Position numbers and translations under genes: made by a program
Notes under the pieces: model-generated
Seen by the model: the letters and a program-made list of their open reading frames with translations, nothing else
What the model was told of the DNA's origin: nothing
Database searches by the model: none
Source of the DNA: Niveispirillum sp943371025
Lineage (GTDB): Bacteria > Pseudomonadota > Alphaproteobacteria > Azospirillales > Azospirillaceae
Length of the DNA: 64,000 nt
Direction: 5' to 3'
NCBI GenBank assembly: GCA_943371025.1
Contig: CALRTC020000029.1
Coordinates: forward strand, 1 to 64,000
Shown: one piece after another, positions 7,664-15,998 of the stretch
How the letters are laid out: every line of letters begins with the position of its first letter
Numbering within the stretch: the first letter of the stretch is position 1

Positions 7664-9555
7664 GCCGGCTGAAATCGGTGAAAACCAGCTTCACGGGCGG
7701 CTGCGTCAGCCCGGACCTGCTGGGCCGCGGCGACCTGGCCGCGTTCGAGAATGGGGCGCTGGCCCTGACCAATGTGCTGATCGAACCCACGGGCGGGGTG
7801 CGCCGCCGGCCGGGCACGGGCCATATTGCGACCGTGCCGGGGCCGGGGCGGATGATCGCGTTCGCCTTCAGCACCGAACAGACGCATCTGCTGGTCCTGA
7901 CCGACCGGATGCTGACCGTGTTCGGCGATGATGCGGTGCAGGCGGTGCTGCCCACGCCCTGGACGGGCGAGCAGCTGGGCAATCTGAACTGGGCGCAGAG
8001 CGGCGACGTGCTGCTGGTCTGCCATCCCGAGGTGGAGCCGCGGCGCATCAGCCGGCGGGGGGCGGGGCAATGGACCCTGGAGCCCTGGGCCTTCGCCGAA
8101 GAGGCGGGGCGGCCGCGCATCCCCTTCTACCGCTTTGCCGAGGCCGGCATCACCATCACCCCGTCGGGTGTGACGGGGCGGGTGAGGCTGCGGGCGTCGG
8201 CCCCCATTTTCGGGCCCGATCATGAGGGGGCGCCGTTCCGCCTGCATCGCAAGCCGGGGCGCATCGCCATCGTCCGCTCCACCACCGAGGCGGAGATGGA
8301 CCTGGCCGACACGCTGCCCCACACCAATCCCACGGCGGACTGGGACGAGGCTTCGTTCAGCCAGCGGCGCGGCTGGCCCCTGTCCGTCGCCTTCCATCAG
8401 GACCGGCTGGTCATCGGCGGGTCGCGCGACCTGCCCAACCGGCTCTGGCTGTCGAAATCGGGCGACCTGTTCAATTTCGACCTGGGCGAGGGGGAGGATG
8501 ACAGCGCCATTGAATTCGCCATCCTGTCGGACGAGGTGAACCCCATCCGCGCCGTCTATTCCGGTCGGCATCTGCAGGTGTTCACCAGCGGCGGGGAATG
8601 GGCCGTGACGGGCCAGCCTTTGACGCCCGCCGCCATCCGCCTGGACCGGCAGACCCGCATCGGCAGTGTGACCGACCGCAACATCCCGCCGCAGGAGGTG
8701 GATGGCGGCACCCTGTTCGCGGCCGCCGACGGGTCGATCCGCGATTTCCTGTGGACCGACCTGGAACAATCCTATTCGGCCGCCGACATCACGCTGACAA
8801 CGCGGCCCATCCTGCCCGGCACCGTCGATCTGGAATATGACCGGCGGCGCCGGCTGCTGTTGGCGGTGCAGGCGGACGGGACGCTGGCCGTGCTGACGCT
8901 TTACCGCAATGAACAGATCCGCGCCTGGACGCGGGTGGAGACGGCGGGGCGCATCCTGTCCACAGCCCTGGTGGGCGACCGGCTGTACTGGCTGGTCGAC
9001 CGCGACGGGCGGGTGGGGGTGGAGGTCTGGGACGATGACCTTTACGTCGATGCCGGGCTGGCGGGGCAGGTGGCGACGCCAACCCGCCGCTGGGCGGGGC
9101 TGGAGCATCTGGACGGGCGTCCGGTCGCCGTGCTGGCTGACGGGGCCGTGGTTCAGGCCGCCCCGCCGGCTGCCGGGCGCATCCGGTTGCGCATGGCCGC
9201 GGCCAAGGTGCAGGCGGGGCTGGCCTTTACCCATGAGATCGAACCCATGCCGCCCAATCTGCTGGCGGCGGAGGGACAGGGACGGCGCGCGCGCCTGCTG
9301 GCGGTGACCTTCCGGCTGAAGGACACGCCCGCGCTGCGCGCCGACCTGGGGCGGGGGCCGGTGGAGGTGCCGTTGCGGCGCGCCACCGGCCCCGCGCTGA
9401 TGAACGCACCGGCCCCCGCCTTTACCGGCGACCGGCGGCTGACGACCCTGGGCTGGTCATCCAGCCGGGCTGAACCGCCCTGGCGCATCGCGGAGGACCG
9501 GCCGCTGCCCTTCACCCTGCTGTCCGTCACCCATGAGCTGAAGGTGAATGAATAA
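7660..9555 (+). CDS. Tail tubular protein B-like (phage nozzle) protein
   Basis: A 631-residue protein matching the gp12/tail tubular B position. The start (KTSFTGGCVSPDLLGRGDL, then NVLIEPTGGVRRRPGTG) is the pattern of phage nozzle and stabilisation proteins, which carry beta-propeller domains. Mid-protein stretches such as VFTSGGEWAVTG and RNIPPQEVDGGTLFAAADGS fit the propeller. It overlaps the upstream adaptor by 4 bp, and its TAA stop overlaps the next ATG by one base. This is one of the firmest phage assignments in the cluster. Confidence 0.8.
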   Translation: MSRLKSVKTSFTGGCVSPDLLGRGDLAAFENGALALTNVLIEPTGGVRRRPGTGHIATVPGPGRMIAFAFSTEQTHLLVLTDRMLTVFGDDAVQAVLPTPWTGEQLGNLNWAQSGDVLLVCHPEVEPRRISRRGAGQWTLEPWAFAEEAGRPRIPFYRFAEAGITITPSGVTGRVRLRASAPIFGPDHEGAPFRLHRKPGRIAIVRSTTEAEMDLADTLPHTNPTADWDEASFSQRRGWPLSVAFHQDRLVIGGSRDLPNRLWLSKSGDLFNFDLGEGEDDSAIEFAILSDEVNPIRAVYSGRHLQVFTSGGEWAVTGQPLTPAAIRLDRQTRIGSVTDRNIPPQEVDGGTLFAAADGSIRDFLWTDLEQSYSAADITLTTRPILPGTVDLEYDRRRRLLLAVQADGTLAVLTLYRNEQIRAWTRVETAGRILSTALVGDRLYWLVDRDGRVGVEVWDDDLYVDAGLAGQVATPTRRWAGLEHLDGRPVAVLADGAVVQAAPPAAGRIRLRMAAAKVQAGLAFTHEIEPMPPNLLAAEGQGRRARLLAVTFRLKDTPALRADLGRGPVEVPLRRATGPALMNAPAPAFTGDRRLTTLGWSSSRAEPPWRIAEDRPLPFTLLSVTHELKVNE

Positions 9556-10079
9556 TGGGAGGCATCACCACACCCGTCCTGGCCACGCTGGGCGCCGTCA
9601 ACAAGGTGGAACGTGCCGTCAAGGGCACCAAGAGCCTGCTGGGCGGCGGGTCCAAGGCCAGGCGCCGGGAACGCGAACAGCTGGAGGCCGAGCAGGCGGC
9701 GGAGACGGCCGACCTGACCGCCCGGCAGGAGGCCGACCGGGCGGACCTGCAACGAGAGAATGCCCGTGAGGCCGAGCGTATCCAGGCCGAAAGCGACATC
9801 GCCGAGGCCAAGCGCAAACGGTCGGTGCGGCAGGAAACGGGCAGCCTGCGCGCGCAACTGGGTGCCCAGGGTATCAGCAGCGGCGATGGATCGGGCGAGG
9901 CGCTGATCCTGGGCCGGCTGAACGCGGCCGAGGAGGAGCGCCAGGGTGCCGCCCGCCTGGACGCGCTGAAACGCGCCGCGCTGAGCGACGAGGAAGAGGC
10001 GCTGAACCGGCGCAACCTGCTGGAACTGACGCGGGCTCAGGAGAAGCAGCGGCTGGAGCGGCTGGCGCGGGGGGTGTAG
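9555..10079 (+). CDS. Coiled-coil phage protein (internal virion protein-like)
   Basis: A 174-residue protein with a short hydrophobic N-terminus, then a long, highly charged Ala/Glu/Arg-rich helix from about residue 33 to 170, broken by a glycine-rich turn (GAQGISSGDGSGE) near 112-124. It follows the nozzle gene with a one-base stop/start overlap and precedes the tail fibre. In T7-like order this is the place of the small internal virion proteins, and many alphaproteobacterial prophages have a similar coiled-coil protein here. Function is inferred from position. The large internal proteins (gp15/gp16) are absent. Confidence 0.6.
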   Translation: MGGITTPVLATLGAVNKVERAVKGTKSLLGGGSKARRREREQLEAEQAAETADLTARQEADRADLQRENAREAERIQAESDIAEAKRKRSVRQETGSLRAQLGAQGISSGDGSGEALILGRLNAAEEERQGAARLDALKRAALSDEEEALNRRNLLELTRAQEKQRLERLARGV

Positions 10080-10105
10080 GGGGGCTCCGCCTCCCGCCTT
10101 TTTTT

Positions 10106-10228
10106 CCGTCATCCCGGCGAAAGCCGGGACCCAGGGGCCACAAGATCAACCGTCTTCTCAGCGGTGATCGCCGCGGCTGTCAGGTCGGGCCCCTGACTCC
10201 TGGGTCCCGGCTTTCGCCGGGATGACGG
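10106..10228. repeat. Inverted pair of REP-like palindromes (30-bp perfect terminal inverted repeats)
   Basis: A 123-bp element. Perfect 30-bp terminal inverted repeats lie at 10106-10135 and 10199-10228, each starting CCGTCATCCCGGC and each itself a hairpin (CCCGGC-GAAA-GCCGGG). About 60 bp of unrelated sequence separates them. The same design recurs at 50903-51018, and single arms or variants occur at 56969-57002 and 63525. This fits a REP doublet or a non-autonomous element. No REP-associated transposase is visible in the window. Confidence 0.88.
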
Positions 10229-10284
10229 GAGTAAATCTGCGTCCTTCCCGCATCCCCATCCCCCCATAAATCCGAGGTACCCCC

Positions 10285-12651
10285 ATGACCACCGCCCCTG
10301 TTCCGGCGGCGAGCCCTGTTGCGCACTATGTTGCCGATGGGGTCGCAAGCCGTTTTTCCTTTGCCTTTGCCGTCTATAGCGCCGGCGACCTGCTGCTTTA
10401 CCTGGATGCCGCCCCGCATACCTCCGGCTTCATGCTGGAAGGGCTGGGCGATCCGGCCGGGGGGGCGGTGCAGTTTGATGCGGCCCCGGCGGCCGGCACC
10501 ATCGTCACCATCGAGCGCCGGGTGGCGCTGGACCGGCAGGCCGATTTCCTGGAAAGCGGGCCGCTGGCGGCGAAAAGCCTGAATGAACAGCTGAACCGCC
10601 TGACCGCCATGGTCCAGCAGCTGGCCGCCGATCAGGCGCGCATGCTGAAGGCGCCGGGGACGGACCTGCCCGCCTCCAGCCTGCTGCCCGACCGCACCTT
10701 GCGCGCCGGCAAGGCCCTGGGTTTCGATGCCAATGGCAATCCCGTGGCGCTCGCCCCCAGTGCCGTGCCGGCCACGGGGATGGTGGCCGCATTGGGGGCG
10801 GGGGCCGTCAGCCGGGCCGTGCCGGACAAGCTGCGCGATCTGGTCTCCGTCCGCGATTTCGGCGCGTCGGGTGACGGGATCAGCGATGATACCAACGCCA
10901 TCCTGGCCGCCCTGGCCGCGCACCGGTCGGTGTTTGTGCCGGCCGGCACCTATCGCACCTCCGCCCCCATCATTCTGGGCTATGGCCAGACGCTTTATGG
11001 CGAAGGGGAGAGCAGCATCATCCAGGCGCGTGCGGCTGCGTTCGACCCCGTCAATCTGCCGACCTATCCCAGCGGGTTCAATGCCGTGGAGCTGGTCGAT
11101 GGCTATGCCGGCCTGCGGGACCTGCGCATTGTCGGCGGGGCCACGGGGGTGAAGATCTATGGCCGCGACGGGCCGGCCGTGAAGAATGTGGTGGAGAATC
11201 TGTCCATCTGGGATGCCATCAACGGCGTCGTCCTGGACGGCTATACCGACACCGACCGGCCCTGTTACTGGAACCATGTGGCCCGCGTGCTGGTGGCGCG
11301 GCCGCAGGCGCATGGCGTGCTGCTGACCGTGGAAGGGGACGGCGACACGCCCAATGCCAACAAGTTCCAGGATGTGCGCGTCTATTCCCTGTCCGCCCCC
11401 ATCAGCGGCTGCGGGTTTTTCATTTCGGCCGGGCGGTTCAATAACAGCTTCACCGATTGCGAGGCGAACCTGCATCCGGGCGGACAGGCGTGCCTGCGCC
11501 TGGGGGCGGCCACCGATCAGAACCTGATCGTCAATTTCTATGCCGAAAGCCTGGGCGCGCTGCCCGGCATCCGCATCGACAATGGCAGCCAGAATACCAG
11601 CATCGTCAATCTGTTCAGCGCCACGGGCGGGCAGCCCATCTGGGACACGTCGGCCACGCGCGCCTACACGACCATCAATGCCGGATATCCGCTGCGCAAC
11701 CTGCTGAAGGAAACCCATATCACCGACCTGCGGGTGGAGGGGTTCAGCGTCGATACCAATTATGTGGAGCCGGCCAGCGGCGGGCTGGTCCAGGCCGACC
11801 TGACATCGACCACGCATCTGGTGTCGGCCTTTGGCGGGGCTGTCGAATTCCGCCTGCCCAAGGCCGACACGGCCAATGGCCGCATCCTGCATATCAAGAA
11901 GACGGACAGCAGCGCCCATGCCGTCAGCGTCACGGAGCTGGGCGGGCCGGGGCCGGACGGGCGGCCGGTGCTGCTGTCATCGCGCTATGACCATGTGTCG
12001 GTCGTGTCCAATGGTGCTGGATGGTGGGTGACGGCGCGGACGGGACAGCCGGGCAATGCCGAATTCCGGGACGAGGCCGGCCTGTTCGAACCTGACCTGA
12101 TGAAGGACCTGTATCTGGTCAGCGGGGCCGCCGGGGATGTGGAGGTGCGCCTGCCCAGCCCATCCGCCATCCAGGCCGTGGGAAGGCGCGTCACCATCAA
12201 GAAGTCCGACAGTTCCGCCGGGCTGGTGACGGTCACGGCGGCCACGGGCACGGGGCCCGACGGGCGCGTCTGGAAACTGGCCAAGCAGCATGAGCAGGTG
12301 ACGGTCTTTTCCAACGGGGCCGGATGGTGGGTGACGTCGGCCAGCCGCCCGCCGGCCACGGTGCAGTTCCATGAGGCGGCGGGCCTGTTCCAGCCCGATC
12401 TGGGGGCCGAACATTATCTGGTGTCGGCCTTTGCCGGGCCCGTCGAACTGCGCCTGCCGGCTCCGACCGCGGCCAACAGCGGCACAAGGCTGTCGGTGAA
12501 GAAGACCGACCCGTCGGCCAATGCCGTGAGTGTGACCAGTGGCGATGGCACGGGCGGCCCCGATGGCGGACCCAAGACCCTGTCGGCGCAATATGCCGGG
12601 CTGATCCTGCTGTCCAACGGGGCGGCCTGGCACATTATCGGACGAACATGA
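10285..12651 (+). CDS. Tail fibre / tailspike protein with T7-fibre N-terminus and pectate-lyase-like helix
   Basis: A 788-residue receptor-binding protein candidate. Residues 10-125 match the T7 tail-fibre attachment domain (VADGVASRFSFAF, IERRVALDRQADF, LNEQLNRLTAMVQQL). From about 187 a right-handed parallel beta-helix of the pectate-lyase type begins at VRDFGASGDGISDDT with VPAGTYRTS, running to about 480. The C-terminus holds three homologous modules of roughly 95 residues, each ending near SNGAGWWVT or its variant SNGAAWHII. The stop overlaps the terminase start. The domain mix predicts a virion-attached spike with possible polysaccharide-binding or depolymerase activity; catalytic residues were not identified. 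Confidence 0.85.
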   Translation: MTTAPVPAASPVAHYVADGVASRFSFAFAVYSAGDLLLYLDAAPHTSGFMLEGLGDPAGGAVQFDAAPAAGTIVTIERRVALDRQADFLESGPLAAKSLNEQLNRLTAMVQQLAADQARMLKAPGTDLPASSLLPDRTLRAGKALGFDANGNPVALAPSAVPATGMVAALGAGAVSRAVPDKLRDLVSVRDFGASGDGISDDTNAILAALAAHRSVFVPAGTYRTSAPIILGYGQTLYGEGESSIIQARAAAFDPVNLPTYPSGFNAVELVDGYAGLRDLRIVGGATGVKIYGRDGPAVKNVVENLSIWDAINGVVLDGYTDTDRPCYWNHVARVLVARPQAHGVLLTVEGDGDTPNANKFQDVRVYSLSAPISGCGFFISAGRFNNSFTDCEANLHPGGQACLRLGAATDQNLIVNFYAESLGALPGIRIDNGSQNTSIVNLFSATGGQPIWDTSATRAYTTINAGYPLRNLLKETHITDLRVEGFSVDTNYVEPASGGLVQADLTSTTHLVSAFGGAVEFRLPKADTANGRILHIKKTDSSAHAVSVTELGGPGPDGRPVLLSSRYDHVSVVSNGAGWWVTARTGQPGNAEFRDEAGLFEPDLMKDLYLVSGAAGDVEVRLPSPSAIQAVGRRVTIKKSDSSAGLVTVTAATGTGPDGRVWKLAKQHEQVTVFSNGAGWWVTSASRPPATVQFHEAAGLFQPDLGAEHYLVSAFAGPVELRLPAPTAANSGTRLSVKKTDPSANAVSVTSGDGTGGPDGGPKTLSAQYAGLILLSNGAAWHIIGRT

Positions 12652-14111
12652 TGGGGGAGGATAAGAAGAGTTTCCGCGACTTCCTGGCGATCTGGAACGG
12701 TGAACAGGGGCTGGAAACGCCCGGCCTGCATCGCGATCTGGCCGATTGGCTGGAAGATCGCTGGCGCACGGGAAGGCGGGAATTGCTGCTGCTGGCCTTC
12801 CGCGACAGCGGCAAATCCACCCTGGTCGGGCTGTTCTGCGCCTGGCTGCTGTATCTGGACCCCAACCGCCGCACCCTGGTGCTGGCGGCGGAAACCAGGC
12901 TGGCCAAGAAGATGGTGCGCACGGTCAAACGCATCATTGAACGCCATCCGGACTGTCAGGGCATGAAGCCGGCCAAGCCCGACCTGTGGGGGTCAGAGGA
13001 ATTCACCATCAACCGCGACAAGGTGATCCGCGACCCGTCCATGCTGGCCAAGGGCATCACATCCAATGTCACCGGCAGCCATGCCGATATCGTGGTCTGC
13101 GATGATGTGGAGGTGCCCAATACCAGCGACACGCCCGACAAGCGCCAGGAACTGCGCCAGCGGCTGGCCGAGATCGCCTATGTGCTGTCACCGGGGGGCA
13201 CCCAGCTTTATATCGGCACGCCGCACGCCTTCCATTCCATCTATAGCCGCAAGCCCAACCGGGCCGAGGGGGAGGAGGAACCGTTCCTGGATGGGTTCGA
13301 GCGGCTGGAAAAGCCGATCTTCACCGCGGATGGCGACAGCGCCTGGCCCGAACGGTTCCCGCCGGACGCCATCGAGCGCATCCGCCGGCGCAGCGGCGTG
13401 AATAAATTCGCCAGCCAGATGCTGCTGCTGCCCGTGTCGCTGGTGGATGGGCGGCTGGATGCCGACAAGATCATCCCCTATGCGGGCGAGCTGTCCCGCA
13501 ATGGCGCCGCACTGAAGCTGGGGCGCTGGCTGCTGCGGGGCCTGCGCGTCTGGTGGGATCCGGCCGTGGGGCTGCGTGACAAGAAGCGGCGGCGGGCCGG
13601 CGACGGGTCGGTCGCCGTGCTGCTGGGCGATGATGGGGAAGGGCGCTTCTTCATCCATCGCGTGCTGTATCTGAGCGTGCCGCCGGGGTCGGAGGAACTG
13701 GCCGGCCGCGTGCAGTGCCATGAGCTGGCCCGGATGCTGAGAGATTACAGCGTGCCGCAGATCCATGTGGAAACCAACGGCATCGGCGCCTTCCTGCCCG
13801 AAACCCTGCGCGCCGTGCTGCGGGAGGAGGGGGTGGCGACGCAGGTGGTGGCGCAGCGATCCACCCAGGCCAAGGTGGACCGCATTCTGGGCCGGATCGA
13901 TGCGCCCCTGCATGACCACCGGCTTTACGCCCATGAAAGCGTCGTGGCCGGCCCCTTGCTGGCCGAAATGCGCGATTGGCGGCCGGGCGGGAAGGGCCAT
14001 GATGATGGTCTGGATGCCGTGGCCGGCGCCATCAGCACCTGCGCCCCACCCCGCCCGCCCGATGCCGCCCGCCGGGCCATCACCCTGGTCGACAGCAATT
14101 TCATCGTTTGA
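12648..14111 (+). CDS. Phage terminase large subunit
   Basis: DNA-packaging motor of 487 residues. The ATPase half has the Walker A-like FRDSGKST at 51-58, the Walker B CDDVE at 151-155 and the coupling motif IGTPH at 189-193. The nuclease half keeps acidic residues at Asp304 (WWDPAVG), Glu375 (VETNGIG) and Asp452/453/456 (HDDGLDA). All look intact, so the enzyme is probably active. The ATG at 12648 overlaps the fibre stop (ATGA); an ATG one codon later is possible. No small terminase subunit was found. Confidence 0.9.
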   Translation: MMGEDKKSFRDFLAIWNGEQGLETPGLHRDLADWLEDRWRTGRRELLLLAFRDSGKSTLVGLFCAWLLYLDPNRRTLVLAAETRLAKKMVRTVKRIIERHPDCQGMKPAKPDLWGSEEFTINRDKVIRDPSMLAKGITSNVTGSHADIVVCDDVEVPNTSDTPDKRQELRQRLAEIAYVLSPGGTQLYIGTPHAFHSIYSRKPNRAEGEEEPFLDGFERLEKPIFTADGDSAWPERFPPDAIERIRRRSGVNKFASQMLLLPVSLVDGRLDADKIIPYAGELSRNGAALKLGRWLLRGLRVWWDPAVGLRDKKRRRAGDGSVAVLLGDDGEGRFFIHRVLYLSVPPGSEELAGRVQCHELARMLRDYSVPQIHVETNGIGAFLPETLRAVLREEGVATQVVAQRSTQAKVDRILGRIDAPLHDHRLYAHESVVAGPLLAEMRDWRPGGKGHDDGLDAVAGAISTCAPPRPPDAARRAITLVDSNFIV

Positions 14112-14117
14112 AACCAA

Positions 14118-14230
14118 CCTCCCTTGATCGTGACCGATCAAGGGAGGTTTCGCGTTCCCTCAGTCGCCGGGCGCCGCCATCCGGCGGCTTGGCTCACGCC
14201 GCACGCGCGGCGGGCCGCCGGTCGGCGGCC
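14118..14230 (+). repeat. Composite repeat with perfect 13-bp stem hairpin
   Basis: Six bases after the terminase stop lies a perfect hairpin at 14118-14147: CCTCCCTTGATCG, loop TGAC, complementary arm, then TTTCG. It could act as a transcription terminator. The GC-rich core follows at 14154-14230, beginning GTTCCCTCAGTCGCCGG and containing CTTGGCTCACGCCGCACG. It belongs to the family described at 6516-6676. Confidence 0.85.
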
Positions 14231-14253
14231 ATCATAGTGAAAGGATATCCATC

Positions 14254-14565
14254 ATGCCCGCCGCCCCCCCACCCCTGGACCTGATCTGGTGGATCACGGC
14301 CATTGAGGTCCCGGCCCTGGCCGGCCTGTTCTGGCTGGTGCAGCAGACGCGCCGGGAGGCCGATCAGGCGCTGGACCCGATCCGTCGTGGCCTGGAGACG
14401 ACATCGATCCAGCTTCGCGAGGCGCTGGCCGCCTATAAGCTGGAAGTGGCGAAGAACTATGCCTCCATCACGGTCGTCACGGCGCTGGAGGACCGGTTGA
14501 CGGCGCATCTGCTGCGTATCGAAACCAAGCTGGATGGCCGTCTGGCCGATGGGGGTGTGCGATGA
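14254..14565 (+). CDS. Small membrane-anchored coiled-coil phage protein (lysis cassette?)
   Basis: A 103-residue protein with one N-terminal membrane segment (about 10-28, LIWWITAIEVPALAGLFWLV) followed by a basic stretch and an amphipathic helix. Position after terminase and 4-bp overlap with the SleB-like gene suggest a holin- or spanin-like partner, but no family signature proves it. An AAGGA precedes the ATG at 14254. Confidence 0.55.
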   Translation: MPAAPPPLDLIWWITAIEVPALAGLFWLVQQTRREADQALDPIRRGLETTSIQLREALAAYKLEVAKNYASITVVTALEDRLTAHLLRIETKLDGRLADGGVR

Positions 14566-14999
14566 CCCGCCCCACCCTGCGTGCCGAGCCTGACGGTCCC
14601 GTCATCCGGTCCGACCCCGATACCGGGACCGACGCGCTGGCCCGTGCCATCTGGGCCATGGGCCGTCATCAGGGTGTGCGGGCCATGGAGGCCCTGGCCG
14701 CCGTGGCCCATAATGCCCGGGCGGTGCAGCCCGGCCGCACCCTGGCCGGGATTGTCCGCGACGGGGTGCTGTTCCCGGTCTGGAACCCGGCCGATCCGGA
14801 CCATGGGGCCATGCTGTCGGTGGACAGCAACAACCCTGCCTTTGCCGCTGCCCTGCGCGTGGCCCGGCGCATCGCCGTATCCGGCGATCCCACCGCGGGC
14901 GCCACGCGGTTCCATGCCGAGGGCGCGGAGCCGCCCGCCTGGGCGGCGGGCCGGTTGCCGCATCTGCTGCTGTCGGGTTTCTGCTTCTATCGGGAATAA
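14562..14999 (+). CDS. SleB-like cell wall hydrolase (possible endolysin, catalytic Glu apparently missing)
   Basis: A 145-residue protein resembling the SleB/Hydrolase_2 family of peptidoglycan lytic enzymes. The family's segment with QFSCWN-type residues is recognisable as FPVWNPADPD, and the C-terminal hallmark DPTGGATHYH appears as DPTAGATRFH, followed by PPAWA and GFCFYRE. The N-terminal EARGE segment that normally carries the catalytic glutamate aligns with AMGRHQ, so that acid appears lost. It overlaps the membrane protein gene by 4 bp, forming a two-gene lysis-like unit at the right end of the phage module. No signal peptide is seen. Confidence 0.6.
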   Translation: MTRPTLRAEPDGPVIRSDPDTGTDALARAIWAMGRHQGVRAMEALAAVAHNARAVQPGRTLAGIVRDGVLFPVWNPADPDHGAMLSVDSNNPAFAAALRVARRIAVSGDPTAGATRFHAEGAEPPAWAAGRLPHLLLSGFCFYRE

Positions 15000-15001
15000 C
15001 G

Positions 15002-15105
15002 CCATCGGTCATAATTCATGACCGATGGTACGACGGCGACCGCCGCCGCGCCGCTCGTGCGGCGTAGCCAAGCCTATGGATGTAGGCGCCGCTGGTATAA
15101 CAGCG
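15002..15105 (-). repeat. Composite repeat, inverted copy with AT-loop hairpin
   Basis: A perfect hairpin at 15002-15028 (CCATCGGTCAT, loop AATTC, complementary arm) lies 2 bp after the hydrolase stop. The core follows in reverse orientation: read on the minus strand it gives CTTGGCTACGCCGCACGAG then GCGGCGGCGGTCGCCGTCG. Confidence 0.82.
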
Positions 15106-15212
15106 CAATCTCATGATCGCGACCGATCCAGGGAGATGGCGTGTTCCCGCAAGTGCCGGGCCGGCGGCCTTCCATCTGCCAAAGTGAAGGAGCGTGGCCG
15201 ACGGGAATAAAG

Positions 15213-15236
15213 AAACGCCGTCTTCGACAGGGTCGA
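15213..15236. terminator. Strong hairpin, possible terminator
   Basis: GCCGTCTTCGAC and its complement GTCGAAGACGGC, separated by only two or three bases, form a 12-bp stem. It sits about 80 bp beyond the stop of the minus-strand 73-residue gene. There is no clear U-run, so terminator function is tentative. The rest of 15000-15318 holds no gene I can support. Confidence 0.45.
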
Positions 15237-15318
15237 AGACGGCGCAAGGCAGGAACTACGGAACAGGAAAGAGATCAAAGATGAAAGGACCCTCTCGGTC
15301 CAGAAAAGGCCGCCGCAG

Positions 15319-15540
15319 TCAGTCGGCAGCCCGTAACATGGCCGTGTAAACGGCCATCACCGCCTCGATGCTGATCTGTCCAGCGCGGGCGCCGGCGGTC
15401 AACATCTCTTGCGTTGGCTTAACAGGAACAGCCGTCAGGCCACGAATGCCCATCTGCTCCACTTCATTCAAAGCGAAACGCATACGATCACTCAGCATCG
15501 CTTCATTGACTTCAGGGAACATGCGGGCCGCGTCCTTCAT
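15319..15540 (-). CDS. Small hypothetical protein at the edge of the phage-like module
   Basis: A 73-residue protein starting MKDAARMFPEV, with a clear AGGAG eight bases upstream of the ATG at 15540, better supported than the longer upstream frame. The C-terminus reads KPTQEMLTAG and IEAVMAVYTAMLRAAD, a pattern common in small phage-encoded proteins of unknown role. It opposes the phage module in orientation and lies between two composite repeats. Function unknown. Confidence 0.5.
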   Translation of the reverse strand: MKDAARMFPEVNEAMLSDRMRFALNEVEQMGIRGLTAVPVKPTQEMLTAGARAGQISIEAVMAVYTAMLRAAD

Positions 15541-15998
15541 GACGGTTACTCCTGGAACTGTATTGGGTGGCCAGGTGGTCGCAACACCCATCCGCCCTGT
15601 GGATGAATAACTATAGGCGGGGGGTGCGGACTTCCACCACTGTGCAGACGTATAGTTTTCAAAACTATTCAAAAGTACATGGTTATACCCGTGTATGCGC
15701 GTGGCGCTTGCAATGCCGCCCACAGGCGCCGGGCGCCTGCATCCGCAGGCTCGGGCTTACGCGGGCATGGGCCCGCGCGGCGGCAGTCGCCGTATCATAC
15801 GCGTTCCCTCAAGCGCCGGGCGCCTGCATCCGCAGGCTCGGGCTTACGCGGGCATGGGCCCGCGCGGCGGCAGTCGCCGCCGTATCACCGGTCATCAATT
15901 ATGACCGTTGCTATAAGTATGGTCCGGCGGCGCGGCCGTGCTGGCGAATGCCGGGCTTTCGGATTAGGTTGGCCGCGACACGATCCCACCCGTCATCC
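15541..15998. other. Intergenic region with tandem composite repeats
   Basis: No gene seen. The left 175 bp are relatively AT-rich (for example AACTATTCAAAAGTACATGG) and may hold the promoter of the minus-strand 73-codon gene. The right part is taken up by the repeat pair at 15722-15908. Confidence 0.6.
15722..15908 (+). repeat. Composite repeat, two tandem copies plus AT-loop hairpin
   Basis: Cores at 15722-15796 and 15802-15886 are nearly identical (CGCCGGGCGCCTGCATCCG, CTTACGCGGGCATGGGCC, GGCGGCAGTCGCCG). The second is followed by ACCGGTCAT-CAATT-ATGACCG(T) at 15887-15908, the same kind of AT-loop hairpin found beside the copies at 15.0 and 43.46 kb. Confidence 0.87.

Noticed and set aside
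5684..14999. Type VI or R-type tailocin interpretation of the phage-like module
   Set aside because: There are no sheath, tube or baseplate genes; tail-tubular A/B and T7-fibre proteins indicate a short-tailed phage origin.
15567..15998. An N-terminal extension of the DUF952 gene of about 144 codons
   Set aside because: The extension runs through the tandem composite repeats and has no similarity to the family, which begins near MDIMAAPIFHMC.
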